DNA of 64,000 bases from Streptomyces sp. GESEQ-4 (GCF_017948455.1 NZ_JAFFSU010000036.1:1-64000), one strand, 5' to 3'. Numbered from the stretch's first letter, positions 8,074-17,201 are shown. A program made the numbers and translations. The notes: generated from the letters alone by a model not told the origin.

Positions 8074-11000
8074 GTGAGCAAGTTCGTGCGGCCGGCCCCC
8101 GAGGGGGCGGACCCCTTCGGGACGGCTCGTCTGCGGCGCGGAGTGCTGGACGCGTGGGCGACCAGCCCGGCCCGGTTCCGTGAGGACGCCAACGCCGAGG
8201 AGGATCTGGTCCTCGGCGGGTATCGGGACCGGCTCGTCGTCGAGCTCGCTCAGAATGCCGCCGATGCGGCAGCGCGGGCAGGCGTACCCGGACGGCTCCG
8301 GCTCACCCTCCGCGACGGCGTCCTGTTCGCCGCCAACACCGGCGCTCCCCTCGACGCGGCCGGTGTCGAGTCCCTCGCCACGCTCCGCGCCTCCGCCAAG
8401 CGCGAGAGCGCGGAAACGGCGATCGGCCGCTTCGGCGTCGGTTTCGCCGCCGTGCTCGCCGTCACCGACGAGCCCGCGGTCGTCGGCCGGCACGGCGGCG
8501 TCCGCTGGTCCCTCGCCGAGGCGCGCGAGCTGTCCGCGGAGACCGCACGGCACAGTCCCGGCCTCGGGGACGAGATCCGCCGGCGCGACGGCCACGTCCC
8601 GCTCCTCCGTCTCCCGTTCGCCGCCGAGGGCACCGCCCCCGACCCGTACGACACCGTCGTCATCCTGCCCTTGCGCGACACGGCCGCCGCCGACCTCGCC
8701 GAGCGCCTGCTGCACGCCGTCGACGACGCCCTCCTCCTCGCCCTGCCCGGCCTCGAAGAGGTCGTGATCGAGACCGAGGACGACGTCCGCACCCTGAGCC
8801 GCCGCACCGAGGGCGCCCTGACGGTCGTAGAAGACTCCAGGGAGGGCACGACCCGGTGGCGTACGGTCTCCGCGCACGGGTCGCTCGCGCCGGAGCTCCT
8901 TGCCGACCGGCCCACCGAAGAGCGCCTGCGCCCGCACTGGTCCGTCACCTGGGCCGTCCCGGTCGACAGCGACGGCTCCCCGGCCCGCCCGCGCACCAGC
9001 GCCGTCGTCCACGCGCCCACACCCAGCGACGAGCCCCTCGGCGTCCCCGCCCTGCTCATCGCCTCCTTCCCCCTCGACACGACCCGGCGGCACGCGGCCC
9101 CAGGCCCGCTGACCGACTACCTCGTGGAGCGGGCGGCGGACGCGTACACCGAGCTGCTCGCCGGCTGGCGCCCCGTGAGCACCGGCATCATCGACCTCGT
9201 CCCCGGACCGCTCGGCAAGGGCGAACTGGACGGCGCGCTGCGCCAGGCGATCCTCCAGCGCCTGCCCCGTACGTCCTTCCTGCCCCCCGCGGTCTCCGGT
9301 ACGGAGGACGACGAGCTGCCCGAGTCGCTCCGCCCCCGGGAGGCCGAGATCGTCGAGGGCGCCGGTGCCGACACCGTGCGGGTGCTGGCCGAGGTGCTGC
9401 CCACGCTGCTGCCCGCGGGGCTCGAACGGCGGGTGGAGCTGCGGACGTTGGGCGTCGCGCGGGTTCCGCTGACCGACGCGATCGACCGCCTCGCCGGGCT
9501 GGAGAAGGAGCCGGACTGGTGGCGGCGGCTCTACGACAGCCTCGCGGGCGTCGACCCGGATCGCCTCTCCGGCCTGCCCGTACCGCTCGCCGACGGCCGT
9601 ACGACGATCGGCCCCCGGCAGGTCCTGCTCCCCACGCCGGACGCCTCACGTATCGACCCGGAGATGCTCGCCCGGCTCGGCCTCAAGGTCGCCCACCCGG
9701 ACGGCGCGCATCCGCTCCTGGAGAAGCTGGGCGCGCTGCCTGCGAGTCCGCGCGCCGTGCTCACCACCCCTCAGGTACGGGCCGCCGTCGCCGCCTCCCT
9801 GGACGAGGACGGCGGGATCTCCTGGGAGGAGGACGCCACCCTCGACGCCGAGGAGCTGGCCGACATCGTCCTCGCGCTGGTCCGGGACGCGGGACTGGAG
9901 CCCGGCGACGAGCCGTGGCTCGGCGCGCTCGCATTGCCGGACGAGGAGGGCGAGTTGGTGCCCGCCGGTGAACTCGTCTTCCCCGGCAGCCCCTTCCACC
10001 AGGTCATGCGGGAGGGCGAACTCGCCGCCGTGGACGCCGAGCTGGCCGAGAAGTGGGGCGAGCCGCCGCTGGCGGCCTGCGGGGTACTGGCCGGGTTCGC
10101 GCTCGTACGGGCCACGGACGTGGTGCTGGATCCCGACGAACTGGAGCCGCGCGAGGGCGACTTCGCCGAGCCCGACGACGCGGGGCTGCTGGACGCGGTG
10201 GACGTCTGGTGCGAGGACATCCTCGACCGCTTCCCGGACACGCCGGTCCCGCCGGTCGCCACGGAGCTGGTGGCCGTACGGGACCTGGACCTGATCGACG
10301 ACGACCGCTGGCCCCAGGCGCTGGCGCTGCTCTCCCAGCCCCCCTTGCGTGACGCGATCGTCCAGCCGGTCCGGATCCTCCTCCCGGACGGCACCCATGA
10401 GGTCGTACGTCCCTACACCGCCTGGTGGCTGCGCGGACACCCGGTCCTGGACGGCCGCCGCCCGGCCGGTCTGCTGGCGGCGGGCGGCGACCCCCTCCTC
10501 CGTGGCCTGTACGAGGAGGCCGACGCGACCGGGTTCGAGGACGAGCAGGTCCTGCGGGCCCTGGGCGTACGGACGTCGGTGTCCGCGCTCCTCGACGAGC
10601 CGGGCGGCGCCGCGGAGCTGCTGGACCGCCTCGCCGATCCCGACCGCGAGGTCACCGGCGCCCAACTGCACGCCCTCTACGGCGCGTTGGCCGACCTCGA
10701 CCCCGAGCAGGTGACCCTGCCGGACGACTTGCGGGCCGTGGTCGACGGGGAGGTGACCGTCGTGGACGCGACCGACGCCATGGTCGTCGACTCCCCCGAC
10801 CTGCTCCCCTTCACCGACGCCGTCCCCCTCCTCCCCGTCCGCCCCTCCCGCGCCGCCGAACTCGCCGAGCTGTTCCAGGTCCGACGCCTGAGCGAGTCCG
10901 TGACGGGCTCGGTGGACTCCGAGGGCACGGAGCACGCCGTACCGGATTCGGTACGGGTCCTGCTGGGCTCGCGAACCCCTGAGTCCTACGTCGAGCACGA

Positions 11001-11196
11001 GGAACTCGTCGTCGACGGCGTGGAGATCGACTGGCGCCTGACGACCGACGGCGTGCTGCATGCCTCGACGCTGGAGGGGGTTGCGGCGGGGCTGGCCTGG
11101 GCGGCCCGGCAGTGGCCTCGGCGGTTCGAGGTGGCGGCGCTGCTGGAGGATCCTTCGCGGACGGAGGAGCTGGCTCGGGATCGGTGGTTCGACTGA
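8074..11196 (+). CDS. sacsin / Hsp90-like GHKL ATPase domain protein
   Basis: 1040 residues. The N-terminal 250 residues carry a GHKL ATPase fold: N-box VVELAQNAADAA near residue 52, then GVLFAANTGAPLD and the G-box IGRFGVGFAAVLAV near residue 120. This is the arrangement of sacsin N-terminal/Hsp90-type ATPases. The remaining roughly 790 residues have no recognised domain and are rich in acidic and Leu/Pro residues. Start GTG 8074 with AGGAGA at 8062-8067. A chaperone-like role is a family inference only; phage-defence proteins also use this ATPase. Confidence 0.82.
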   Translation: MSKFVRPAPEGADPFGTARLRRGVLDAWATSPARFREDANAEEDLVLGGYRDRLVVELAQNAADAAARAGVPGRLRLTLRDGVLFAANTGAPLDAAGVESLATLRASAKRESAETAIGRFGVGFAAVLAVTDEPAVVGRHGGVRWSLAEARELSAETARHSPGLGDEIRRRDGHVPLLRLPFAAEGTAPDPYDTVVILPLRDTAAADLAERLLHAVDDALLLALPGLEEVVIETEDDVRTLSRRTEGALTVVEDSREGTTRWRTVSAHGSLAPELLADRPTEERLRPHWSVTWAVPVDSDGSPARPRTSAVVHAPTPSDEPLGVPALLIASFPLDTTRRHAAPGPLTDYLVERAADAYTELLAGWRPVSTGIIDLVPGPLGKGELDGALRQAILQRLPRTSFLPPAVSGTEDDELPESLRPREAEIVEGAGADTVRVLAEVLPTLLPAGLERRVELRTLGVARVPLTDAIDRLAGLEKEPDWWRRLYDSLAGVDPDRLSGLPVPLADGRTTIGPRQVLLPTPDASRIDPEMLARLGLKVAHPDGAHPLLEKLGALPASPRAVLTTPQVRAAVAASLDEDGGISWEEDATLDAEELADIVLALVRDAGLEPGDEPWLGALALPDEEGELVPAGELVFPGSPFHQVMREGELAAVDAELAEKWGEPPLAACGVLAGFALVRATDVVLDPDELEPREGDFAEPDDAGLLDAVDVWCEDILDRFPDTPVPPVATELVAVRDLDLIDDDRWPQALALLSQPPLRDAIVQPVRILLPDGTHEVVRPYTAWWLRGHPVLDGRRPAGLLAAGGDPLLRGLYEEADATGFEDEQVLRALGVRTSVSALLDEPGGAAELLDRLADPDREVTGAQLHALYGALADLDPEQVTLPDDLRAVVDGEVTVVDATDAMVVDSPDLLPFTDAVPLLPVRPSRAAELAELFQVRRLSESVTGSVDSEGTEHAVPDSVRVLLGSRTPESYVEHEELVVDGVEIDWRLTTDGVLHASTLEGVAAGLAWAARQWPRRFEVAALLEDPSRTEELARDRWFD

Positions 11197-11224
11197 GGTT
11201 GTCTGTCCCGTCAACCTCCGTTCA

Positions 11225-11243
11225 TTTGCGATGAGTTCGCAAA
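11225..11243 (+). terminator. possible terminator hairpin after the sacsin-like gene
   Basis: Perfect 7-bp inverted repeat TTTGCGA/TCGCAAA with loop TGAGT, 28 bases after the stop of the large ATPase gene. It is less GC-rich than usual Streptomyces terminators, so an operator role is possible. Confidence 0.4.
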
Positions 11244-11250
11244 CCTAATT

Positions 11251-11391
11251 CACCGCATCCGTACAACCTTTCACCACCGCCGCGTATCTCCTCACCGGAG
11301 TCAACAGACTCCGCCAACACTTGGGTCCCGCGCCGGCGACGAGCCGTGAGGAACGACTGGCGTCGGGGTCCGCACACGACGTGGGGAATGC
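11251..11391 (+). promoter_or_regulatory. conserved structured leader 1 of tandem secreted genes
   Basis: Aligns without gaps over long stretches to 12311-12452. Shared elements in order: CATCCG-(T/C)-ACAACCTTTC, a 26-base spacer, the hairpin CGGAGTC-AACA-GACTCCG (11296-11313), an outer stem GGGTCCC (11323-11329) with GGGGTCC (11365-11371) that closes with G-U pairs, a conserved core CGACGAGCCGT...GAACGAC, and a GGGGAA ribosome-binding site before the ATG. Looks like a structured 5' UTR; no known riboswitch class recognised. Confidence 0.6.
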
Positions 11392-12261
11392 ATGCGTATT
11401 CGAGCCACTGTGGCTGCCCTTTCCGGCGCCCTGGCCCTGTCCGCCCTTGCCGTACCGGCCGCGCAGGCCGACGGCCAGGGTGCTGTGAGCATCGACAAGC
11501 CGAGCGCCCAGGAGCGCTTCGGGGTCTCCTCGGCCAGGTCCGGTTTCGCCGCCCAGGCCGCGCCCGAGGTGTCCAATGTGACCGTCAACGCCGGTAAGGC
11601 GCTCGTCTTCGGCACCACCACCGTCAGGACCTTCGATGTGTCCCTGACCGCCAGCCACCCCAGCGGTATCGCGGACGCGTACATGGATCTCTGGCACGGC
11701 GCGGACCTCGACAACATCGACGGCTACCTGCCGCCGAACGAGGACGTGGCCAACTGCACGGCGACCAGCGAGACGACGTCGACCTGCAAGCTCACCATCA
11801 CGGCGTCGCCCGGTCTGAACGGCGACGGCATCGGTGAGCTGTACGACAACGCGCTGGCCGGTACCTGGCACGTCACCGCGGCCGTGCTGTCCAACGACGG
11901 CGAGGTCTACAACAACGACTTCTTCAAGACCCACAAGGTCCAGCGTCTCGCCAAGCTGACCGCCGACGCCGCCCCGGAGCCGGTGAACGCGGGGCAGACC
12001 ATCACCGTCTCCGGCAAGCTGACCCGCGCCGACTGGGAGACCGGCACGTACGTCGGCCTCAGCGGCCAGGCGCTGCAGCTGCAGTTCCGTGGCACGGACG
12101 CCAGCGCGTACACCACCGTGAAGGGCGTCAACTCCACCGCCGGCGGCGCCGTGAAGACGACCACGACGGCGACCGTCGACGGCCACCACCGCTTCAGCTT
12201 CGCGGGCATCTCCAGCACCGGGCAGGTCACCGCGACCGGCGACTACGTCGGCGTGCGCTAG
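11392..12261 (+). CDS. secreted protein, tandem paralogue 1
   Basis: 289 residues with a signal peptide (MRIRATVAALSGALALSALA, cleavage near AQA-DG at about residue 26). The mature part has two beta-rich modules: a variable one with CTATSETTSTCKL, which may form a disulfide, and a C-terminal Ig-like module beginning KLTADAAPEPVNAGQTITVSGKL and ending FAGISSTGQ...GDYVGVR. The same two-module layout recurs in the next two genes. Some Streptomyces relatives carry a calcium-binding annotation, but no EF-hand or other clear calcium motif was seen. Likely an extracellular protein. Confidence 0.8.
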   Translation: MRIRATVAALSGALALSALAVPAAQADGQGAVSIDKPSAQERFGVSSARSGFAAQAAPEVSNVTVNAGKALVFGTTTVRTFDVSLTASHPSGIADAYMDLWHGADLDNIDGYLPPNEDVANCTATSETTSTCKLTITASPGLNGDGIGELYDNALAGTWHVTAAVLSNDGEVYNNDFFKTHKVQRLAKLTADAAPEPVNAGQTITVSGKLTRADWETGTYVGLSGQALQLQFRGTDASAYTTVKGVNSTAGGAVKTTTTATVDGHHRFSFAGISSTGQVTATGDYVGVR

Positions 12262-12268
12262 ACCTGAC

Positions 12269-12344
12269 CCTGTGGCGGAGGGGATCTTGACGGTGCTCGC
12301 ACAAATTTCGCACCATCCGCACAACCTTTCCCCTCCGCCACAGG
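12269..12344 (+). terminator. 15-bp inverted repeat after secreted paralogue 1
   Basis: Arms CCTGTGGCGGAGGGG (12269-12283) and CCCCTCCGCCACAGG (12330-12344) are perfectly complementary, with a 46-base loop. It lies 8 bases after the stop and abuts the conserved leader of the next gene, so it may stop transcription or fold together with the leader. Confidence 0.55.
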
Positions 12345-12452
12345 TCTGATCACGTGAGTCAACAGACTCCGTGATCATTTGGGCCCCGTGCCGACGACGA
12401 GCCGTCGGGAACGACCAGCGCCGGGGCCCCTTTCTCTCCACTTGGGGAACGC
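12311..12452 (+). promoter_or_regulatory. conserved structured leader 2 of tandem secreted genes
   Basis: Second copy of the leader at 11251-11391. The first hairpin is extended here: outer arms TGATCACG/CGTGATCA, one bulged T, inner arms GAGTC/GACTC and loop AACA (12347-12377). The second domain has outer stem GGGCCCCG (12381-12388) with CGGGGCCC (12422-12429) and an inner hairpin CCGACG/CGTCGG (12391-12408). Base changes relative to copy 1 mostly keep the pairing. Confidence 0.6.
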
Positions 12453-13349
12453 ATGCGTATTCGTGCCACCGTGGCCGCCGTCACCGGCGCCCTGGCCCTC
12501 TCCGCCGTCGCCGCTCCGGTGGCGACGGCCGCCGAGCCGAAGGTCCCCGCGAACGTGGCCGCCGCCCTCGACGCCGCGTCCGACGACACGTCGGCGTTCG
12601 CCACGGCCGCGTCGTACGTCCTGGACGCCTCCTTCTCCAACGTGAAGGTGAACGGCGGCAAGGACATCACCGTCGGCACCACCGCCACCGTCAAGGTGCC
12701 GGTGTCCTTCACGCTGACCCATGGTGCGGACGTCGACATCCACGCCGCCGACTTCGTCGCGGCCGTCCAGTTGTACCGCGGCGCGTCGTTCGGTGACTCC
12801 GTCTCCGACTTCACGAGCACCGACGCCACCTGCACGGACTCGTCCGCGACCGTCGCCTCCTGCAAGGCCACCGTCGCGATCGACCCGTTCTACCTGTTCA
12901 ACGACGACGCCGCCTCCTGGAAGGCGGCCGCGTTCGCGGTCGCGTACAACGGCGAGGACCCCGACGAGCCGGAGGACCCGGACAACATCGGCGTCGTGGT
13001 GAAGGACCCGACGAATTCCTTCAGGTTCCTGCGTCAGTCCCAACTGACGGTCGACGCCGCCCCGGAGCCGGTGAAGAAGGGCAAGACCATCACCGTCAAG
13101 GGCAACCTGACCCACGCCAACTGGGACAACAGCAGGTACGTCGGTATCGGCAACCAGTCGGTGGTGCTGCAGTTCCGTAAGAAGGGCACCACCAACTACA
13201 CGAACGTCAAGGGCATCAAGACCAGGACGCAGGGCAAGCTGGTGACCACCGTCAAGGCATCCCTCGACGGCTACTACCGCTTCCAGTTCAAGGGCACCCC
13301 GAGCACCGCGCCGGTCACCGTCGCGGGCGACTTCGTGGACGTGAAGTAA
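12453..13349 (+). CDS. secreted protein, tandem paralogue 2
   Basis: 298 residues, same architecture as the genes on either side: signal peptide (MRIRATVAAVTGALALSAVA, cleavage near ATA-AEP), an N-terminal module with the strand FSNVKVNGGKDITVGTTATV, a CTDSSATVASCKA Cys pair, and the C-terminal Ig-like module from KKGKTITVKGNLTHANWD. An acidic loop EDPDEPEDPDN near residue 170 could coordinate a cation, but this is speculative. It has its own leader, so it can be expressed independently of paralogue 1. Confidence 0.8.
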   Translation: MRIRATVAAVTGALALSAVAAPVATAAEPKVPANVAAALDAASDDTSAFATAASYVLDASFSNVKVNGGKDITVGTTATVKVPVSFTLTHGADVDIHAADFVAAVQLYRGASFGDSVSDFTSTDATCTDSSATVASCKATVAIDPFYLFNDDAASWKAAAFAVAYNGEDPDEPEDPDNIGVVVKDPTNSFRFLRQSQLTVDAAPEPVKKGKTITVKGNLTHANWDNSRYVGIGNQSVVLQFRKKGTTNYTNVKGIKTRTQGKLVTTVKASLDGYYRFQFKGTPSTAPVTVAGDFVDVK

Positions 13350-13373
13350 GCGGCCACGGAGAAGCGTTCGTCA

Positions 13374-13401
13374 CCGACCCGGGGCCCGTGCCCCGGGTCG
13401 G
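13374..13401 (+). terminator. strong hairpin after secreted paralogue 2
   Basis: Perfect 11-bp stem CCGACCCGGGG/CCCCGGGTCGG with loop CCCGTG, 24 bases after the stop. Paralogue 3 begins 40 bases later and lacks the conserved leader, so read-through past this hairpin could set its expression. Confidence 0.7.
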
Positions 13402-13441
13402 GCAGTTCCCCACCTTTTGCTCGGCCCACCTGAGGAAGTTC

Positions 13442-14287
13442 ATGCGCATCCGCACCACCGTGGCCGCCGTCACCGGCGCCCTGGCTCTCTCCGCTCTCGT
13501 CGTCCCGGCCGCCCAGGCCGCCGACGCGCCCGTCTCCGGCAAGCTCCCCCTGAGCTCCGCCGGCACCGCGGCCGCCGCCGCCGAGCTGGACGTCACCTTC
13601 TCCAACATGAAGGTCAACAAGGGCAAGCCGATCACCGTCGGCACCACCGCCAAGGTCGCCGTGCCGGTCACGTACACCCTGACCCACGCCGCCGACCTCG
13701 ACACCAGCGCCGACAACTTCGCCAACGGTCCGTTGATCTACCGCGGTTCCTCGGTGGAGTCGGCGACCAACGTCATCATCAGCGATGACCCGGGCACCTG
13801 CACCGCCGCCTCGTCGACGGTCCTCAACTGCTCGGCAGTGATCAACATCCGCCCGGCCGACGGCGACCTGTTCAGCTCCGACGCAGGCACCTGGAGGGCG
13901 GGCGGTGTCGCCGTCACCGCCGACGAGGACTCCAAGTGGCAGGGCGACCTCGGCACCACCAAGGTCCTCCGCGCCGCCAAGCTCACCGTCAACGCCACCC
14001 CCGAGCCCGTGAAGAAGGGCAAGACCCTCACGGTCACCGGCAAGCTGTCCCGCGCCAACTGGGACACCAACACCTACGCCGGCTACAGCACCCAGAAGGT
14101 CGTGCTCCAGTTCCGCAAGGCGGGCACCACCAACTACACCAACGTCAAGGGCATCACGTCGACCACGACGGGCGCCCTGAAGACCACGGTCACCGCCTCC
14201 ACGGACGGCTACTACCGCTTCACCTTCGCGGGCACGGCGACCACGGCGCCGACGACGGTCGCGGGCGACTACGTAGACGTGCAGTAG
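13442..14287 (+). CDS. secreted protein, tandem paralogue 3
   Basis: 281 residues, signal peptide MRIRTTVAAVTGALALSALV with cleavage near AQA-ADA. The mature modules closely match paralogue 2 (FSNMKVNKGKPITVGTTAKV and KKGKTLTVTGKLSRANWD). Start ATG 13442 with GAGGAAG just upstream, rather than an in-frame ATG at 13388 within the intergenic hairpin. The close similarity indicates recent tandem duplication. Function unknown; extracellular. Confidence 0.8.
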   Translation: MRIRTTVAAVTGALALSALVVPAAQAADAPVSGKLPLSSAGTAAAAAELDVTFSNMKVNKGKPITVGTTAKVAVPVTYTLTHAADLDTSADNFANGPLIYRGSSVESATNVIISDDPGTCTAASSTVLNCSAVINIRPADGDLFSSDAGTWRAGGVAVTADEDSKWQGDLGTTKVLRAAKLTVNATPEPVKKGKTLTVTGKLSRANWDTNTYAGYSTQKVVLQFRKAGTTNYTNVKGITSTTTGALKTTVTASTDGYYRFTFAGTATTAPTTVAGDYVDVQ

Positions 14288-14290
14288 AGC

Positions 14291-14356
14291 CGCGCCCCTA
14301 AGGGGCGCGGGGCTGTATCGATTTGCGGCTCCGCCGCGTGGGCGCGACCAGCCACG
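14291..14356 (+). repeat. dispersed palindromic repeat, copy C
   Basis: Long form of the repeat. Hairpin CGCGCCCC-TAA-GGGGCGCG at 14291-14309, then the ctgtatcgatttgcggctcc block shared with copy B, then gcgcgaccagcca. It lies between convergent genes (secreted paralogue 3 and the P-type ATPase) and may terminate both. Confidence 0.8.
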
Positions 14357-14406
14357 ACGGCGCCGCAGTCAAAACTCAGCCGGACCCTCTCAGCCAGAGC
14401 CCAGCG

Positions 14407-16800
14407 CTAAGCGGGAACGCGGCGGTCGACCCACCTCCACAGCACCTCCAGGACGGCCGCCGCCACCACCGCGATCCCCACCGCCATCCACGGCATCGTC
14501 ACCCCGACCAGCTTCAGCGCGAAGAACTCCTGCAGCCAGGGGACGACCAGCACCACCAGGAAGCCGAAGCCCATGGCGGCGACCAGGAGAATCCGCCACC
14601 AAGTGTAGGGGCGCGCGATGATCGCCAGGACCCACATGGAGATCAGGAACAGCGTCAGCGTCGCCGCGCTGGTCTCCGCTGCCAACGAGCCTTCACCCGT
14701 GTAGTAGTGACGAGCGATCAGGTATGTCGCGAAGGTCGCCAGTCCTGCCAGGACCCCGCCCGGGATCGAGTACCGCATCACCCGCCGCACGAAATGAGGC
14801 CTCGCCCGTTCCTTGTTGGGCGCGAGGGCGAGGAAGAACGCCGGGACGCCGATGGTCAGCGTGGACAGCAACGTCAAGTGGCGCGGCAGGAACGGGTATT
14901 CCACCTGCGAGCACACCACCAGAATCGCCAGCAGCACCGAATAGACCGTCTTGACCAGGAACAGGGTCGCGACGCGCGTGATGTTGCCGATGACCCGCCG
15001 GCCCTCCGCCACCACCGCCGGCAGCGTGGCGAAGCTGTTGTTCAGCAGCACGATCTGGGCGACGGCCTTCGTGGCCTCCGAGCCCGACCCCATGGACACC
15101 CCGATGTCGGCGTCCTTCAGGGCGAGTACGTCGTTGACGCCGTCGCCGGTCATCGCGACCGTGTGCCCCTTGGACTGCAGCGCGCCGACCATGTCCCGCT
15201 TCTGCTGCGGGGTGACCCGCCCGAACACGGTGCCCTCGTCGAGGGCGTCCGCCATGCCGTCCTTGTCGGAGGGGAGCCGGCGGGCGTCGACCGTCGTGCC
15301 GGACAGGCCCAGCTTGCTCGCGACCGCGCCGACGGAGACCGCGTTGTCGCCGGAGATGACCTTGGGCCGGACGTTCTGCTCCTCGAAGTAGCGCAGGGTG
15401 TCGGCGGCGTCCGGGCGCAGCCGCTGCTCCAGGACGACCAGGGCGGTGGGGCGGGCGCCCCGGGCGACCTCGGGGTCGTCGAGGTCGCGGGTGACGCGGG
15501 CCAGCAGCAGGACTCGTAGACCCTGCTCGTTGAGCCGGTCCGTCTCGGCGAGCGTGGGGTCGTCGTCGGTGAGGAGGACGTCGGGGGCGCCCAGGAGCCA
15601 CGTGCTGGACTCGCCGTTGCCCTCGCTGAAGGAGGCGCCGCTGTACTTGCGGGCGGAGGAGAAGGGGACGGACTCGGTGCAGCGCCATTCGTCGGCGTCC
15701 GGGTAGGCGTCGATGATGGCCTGGAGCGAGGCGTTCGGGCGGGGGTCGGACTCACCGAGGGCGCCCAGCACCTGTCGTACGTACGTGTCGTCGGCGCCCT
15801 GGAGGGGCCTCAGCTCGGAGACGTCCATGCCGCCCTCGGTGAGGGTGCCTGTCTTGTCGAGGCAGACCGTGTCGACGCGGGCGAGGCCCTCGATGGCGGG
15901 GAGTTCCTGGACGAGGCACTGTTTCCGGCCAAGACGGATCACGCCGATCGCGAAGGCGACCGACGTGAGCAGGACCAGGCCCTCCGGGACCATCGGGACG
16001 ATGCCGCCGACCGTGCGGGCGACGGAGTCCTTGAAGTCGTTGTCCTTGACGACCAGCTGCGTGATGATCAGGCCGATCGCGGCCGGGGCCATCATCCACG
16101 TCACGTACTTGAGGATCGTGGAGATGCCCGTACGCAGCTCGGAGTGGACCAGCGTGAAGCGGGAGGCCTCCTCGGCGAGCTGGGCGGCGTAGGCCTCGCG
16201 GCCCACCTTGGTCGCCTTGAACGCGCCGCCGCCCGCGACCACGAAGCTGCCGGACATCACCTGGTCCCCGGGCTGCTTGACGACGGGATCGGCCTCACCG
16301 GTGAGCAGCGACTCGTCGATCTCCAGACTGTCGGCCTCGACGCACACCCCGTCGACGACGGCCTTGTCACCCGGCCCGATCTCGATCAGGTCGTCCAGCA
16401 CGATGTCCGAGGTGCTGACCTCTACGGCCACCCCGTCCCGCCGTACGGTCGGCCGGGCCTCGCCGATCACCGCCAGGGAGTCGAGGGTCTTCTTCGCCCG
16501 CCACTCCTGGATGATGCCGATGCCGGTGTTGGCGAGGATCACGAAGCCGAACAGGCTGTCCTGGATCGGCGCGACGAACAGCATGATCACCCAGAGCACG
16601 CCGATGATCGCGTTGAACCGGGTGAAGACGTTGGCGCGGACGATGTCGACGGTGGACCGGCTGCTGCGCACCGGGACGTCGTTGACCTCCCCGCGCGCGA
16701 CCCGTTCGGCCACCTCGGCGGCGGTGAGCCCGGTCACGGCCACGTCGGTGGGTATCGGGTGCGCGGATTCGAGGTCGGCGCCCGCGTCGATATGCGTCAT
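14407..16800 (-). CDS. cation-translocating P-type ATPase, CtpE-like
   Basis: 797 residues. P-type ATPase motifs are complete: actuator TGE at 167-169, PEGL in TM4 at 272-275, phosphorylation site DKTGTLT from Asp315, KYSGASF in the nucleotide-binding domain near 385, and TGDGVND at 551-557. Eight to ten membrane helices, no N-terminal heavy-metal domain. Size and the VPEGLVLL segment resemble mycobacterial CtpE, a calcium transporter, so calcium or another divalent cation is the best guess. It is convergent with the secreted paralogue cluster. Confidence 0.88.
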   Translation of the reverse strand: MTHIDAGADLESAHPIPTDVAVTGLTAAEVAERVARGEVNDVPVRSSRSTVDIVRANVFTRFNAIIGVLWVIMLFVAPIQDSLFGFVILANTGIGIIQEWRAKKTLDSLAVIGEARPTVRRDGVAVEVSTSDIVLDDLIEIGPGDKAVVDGVCVEADSLEIDESLLTGEADPVVKQPGDQVMSGSFVVAGGGAFKATKVGREAYAAQLAEEASRFTLVHSELRTGISTILKYVTWMMAPAAIGLIITQLVVKDNDFKDSVARTVGGIVPMVPEGLVLLTSVAFAIGVIRLGRKQCLVQELPAIEGLARVDTVCLDKTGTLTEGGMDVSELRPLQGADDTYVRQVLGALGESDPRPNASLQAIIDAYPDADEWRCTESVPFSSARKYSGASFSEGNGESSTWLLGAPDVLLTDDDPTLAETDRLNEQGLRVLLLARVTRDLDDPEVARGARPTALVVLEQRLRPDAADTLRYFEEQNVRPKVISGDNAVSVGAVASKLGLSGTTVDARRLPSDKDGMADALDEGTVFGRVTPQQKRDMVGALQSKGHTVAMTGDGVNDVLALKDADIGVSMGSGSEATKAVAQIVLLNNSFATLPAVVAEGRRVIGNITRVATLFLVKTVYSVLLAILVVCSQVEYPFLPRHLTLLSTLTIGVPAFFLALAPNKERARPHFVRRVMRYSIPGGVLAGLATFATYLIARHYYTGEGSLAAETSAATLTLFLISMWVLAIIARPYTWWRILLVAAMGFGFLVVLVVPWLQEFFALKLVGVTMPWMAVGIAVVAAAVLEVLWRWVDRRVPA

Positions 16801-16904
16801 GCATTCGACGGTACGTGCGGATTTACGCCTTCACCCGCCGAGTGCGCGGAAGTTCCGACTTGGGGAGGAGAGGTGTCGTGCCCTGGTTGTAGGGCGCGGA
16901 CACA

Positions 16905-17201
16905 TCAGGACGACCGGTGTTCGCCGCTCGTTTCCTCAGTGTGGTCCTCGGTCTGATCGAGGGCCGCTCGCTTGAGTGCGGCGTCGCGCCTGCGGACGTA
17001 CCAGATACCGATCAGTCCGAGCCCGGCGCCGGCCAGACAGGTCCACACCCACCAGGTGTGTCCGCGGTCGTCGAACCAGCCGTAGAAGGGCAGCTGCACC
17101 AGGAAGAGGGCGAACCAGAGGATCGTGCCGCCCGTGACGGTGCCGACCACGGGGCCCTCCAGGGGCTCCGGCGCCTCGTGTGTTGGGGTCCACTTCGCCA
17201 T
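16905..17201 (-). CDS. DUF2530 family small membrane protein
   Basis: 98 residues with two predicted transmembrane helices (TILWFALFLVQLPFYGWF and WWVWTCLAGAGLGLIGIWYV) and charged ends, fitting DUF2530. Divergent from the NCS2 permease gene. Function unknown; a role tied to the permease is only suggested by position. Confidence 0.78.
   Translation of the reverse strand: MAKWTPTHEAPEPLEGPVVGTVTGGTILWFALFLVQLPFYGWFDDRGHTWWVWTCLAGAGLGLIGIWYVRRRDAALKRAALDQTEDHTEETSGEHRSS

Noticed and set aside
11251..12452. Leader as a c-di-AMP (ydaO) or SAM riboswitch
   Set aside because: The conserved bases of those classes were not found; only a generic hairpin-rich layout is shared.
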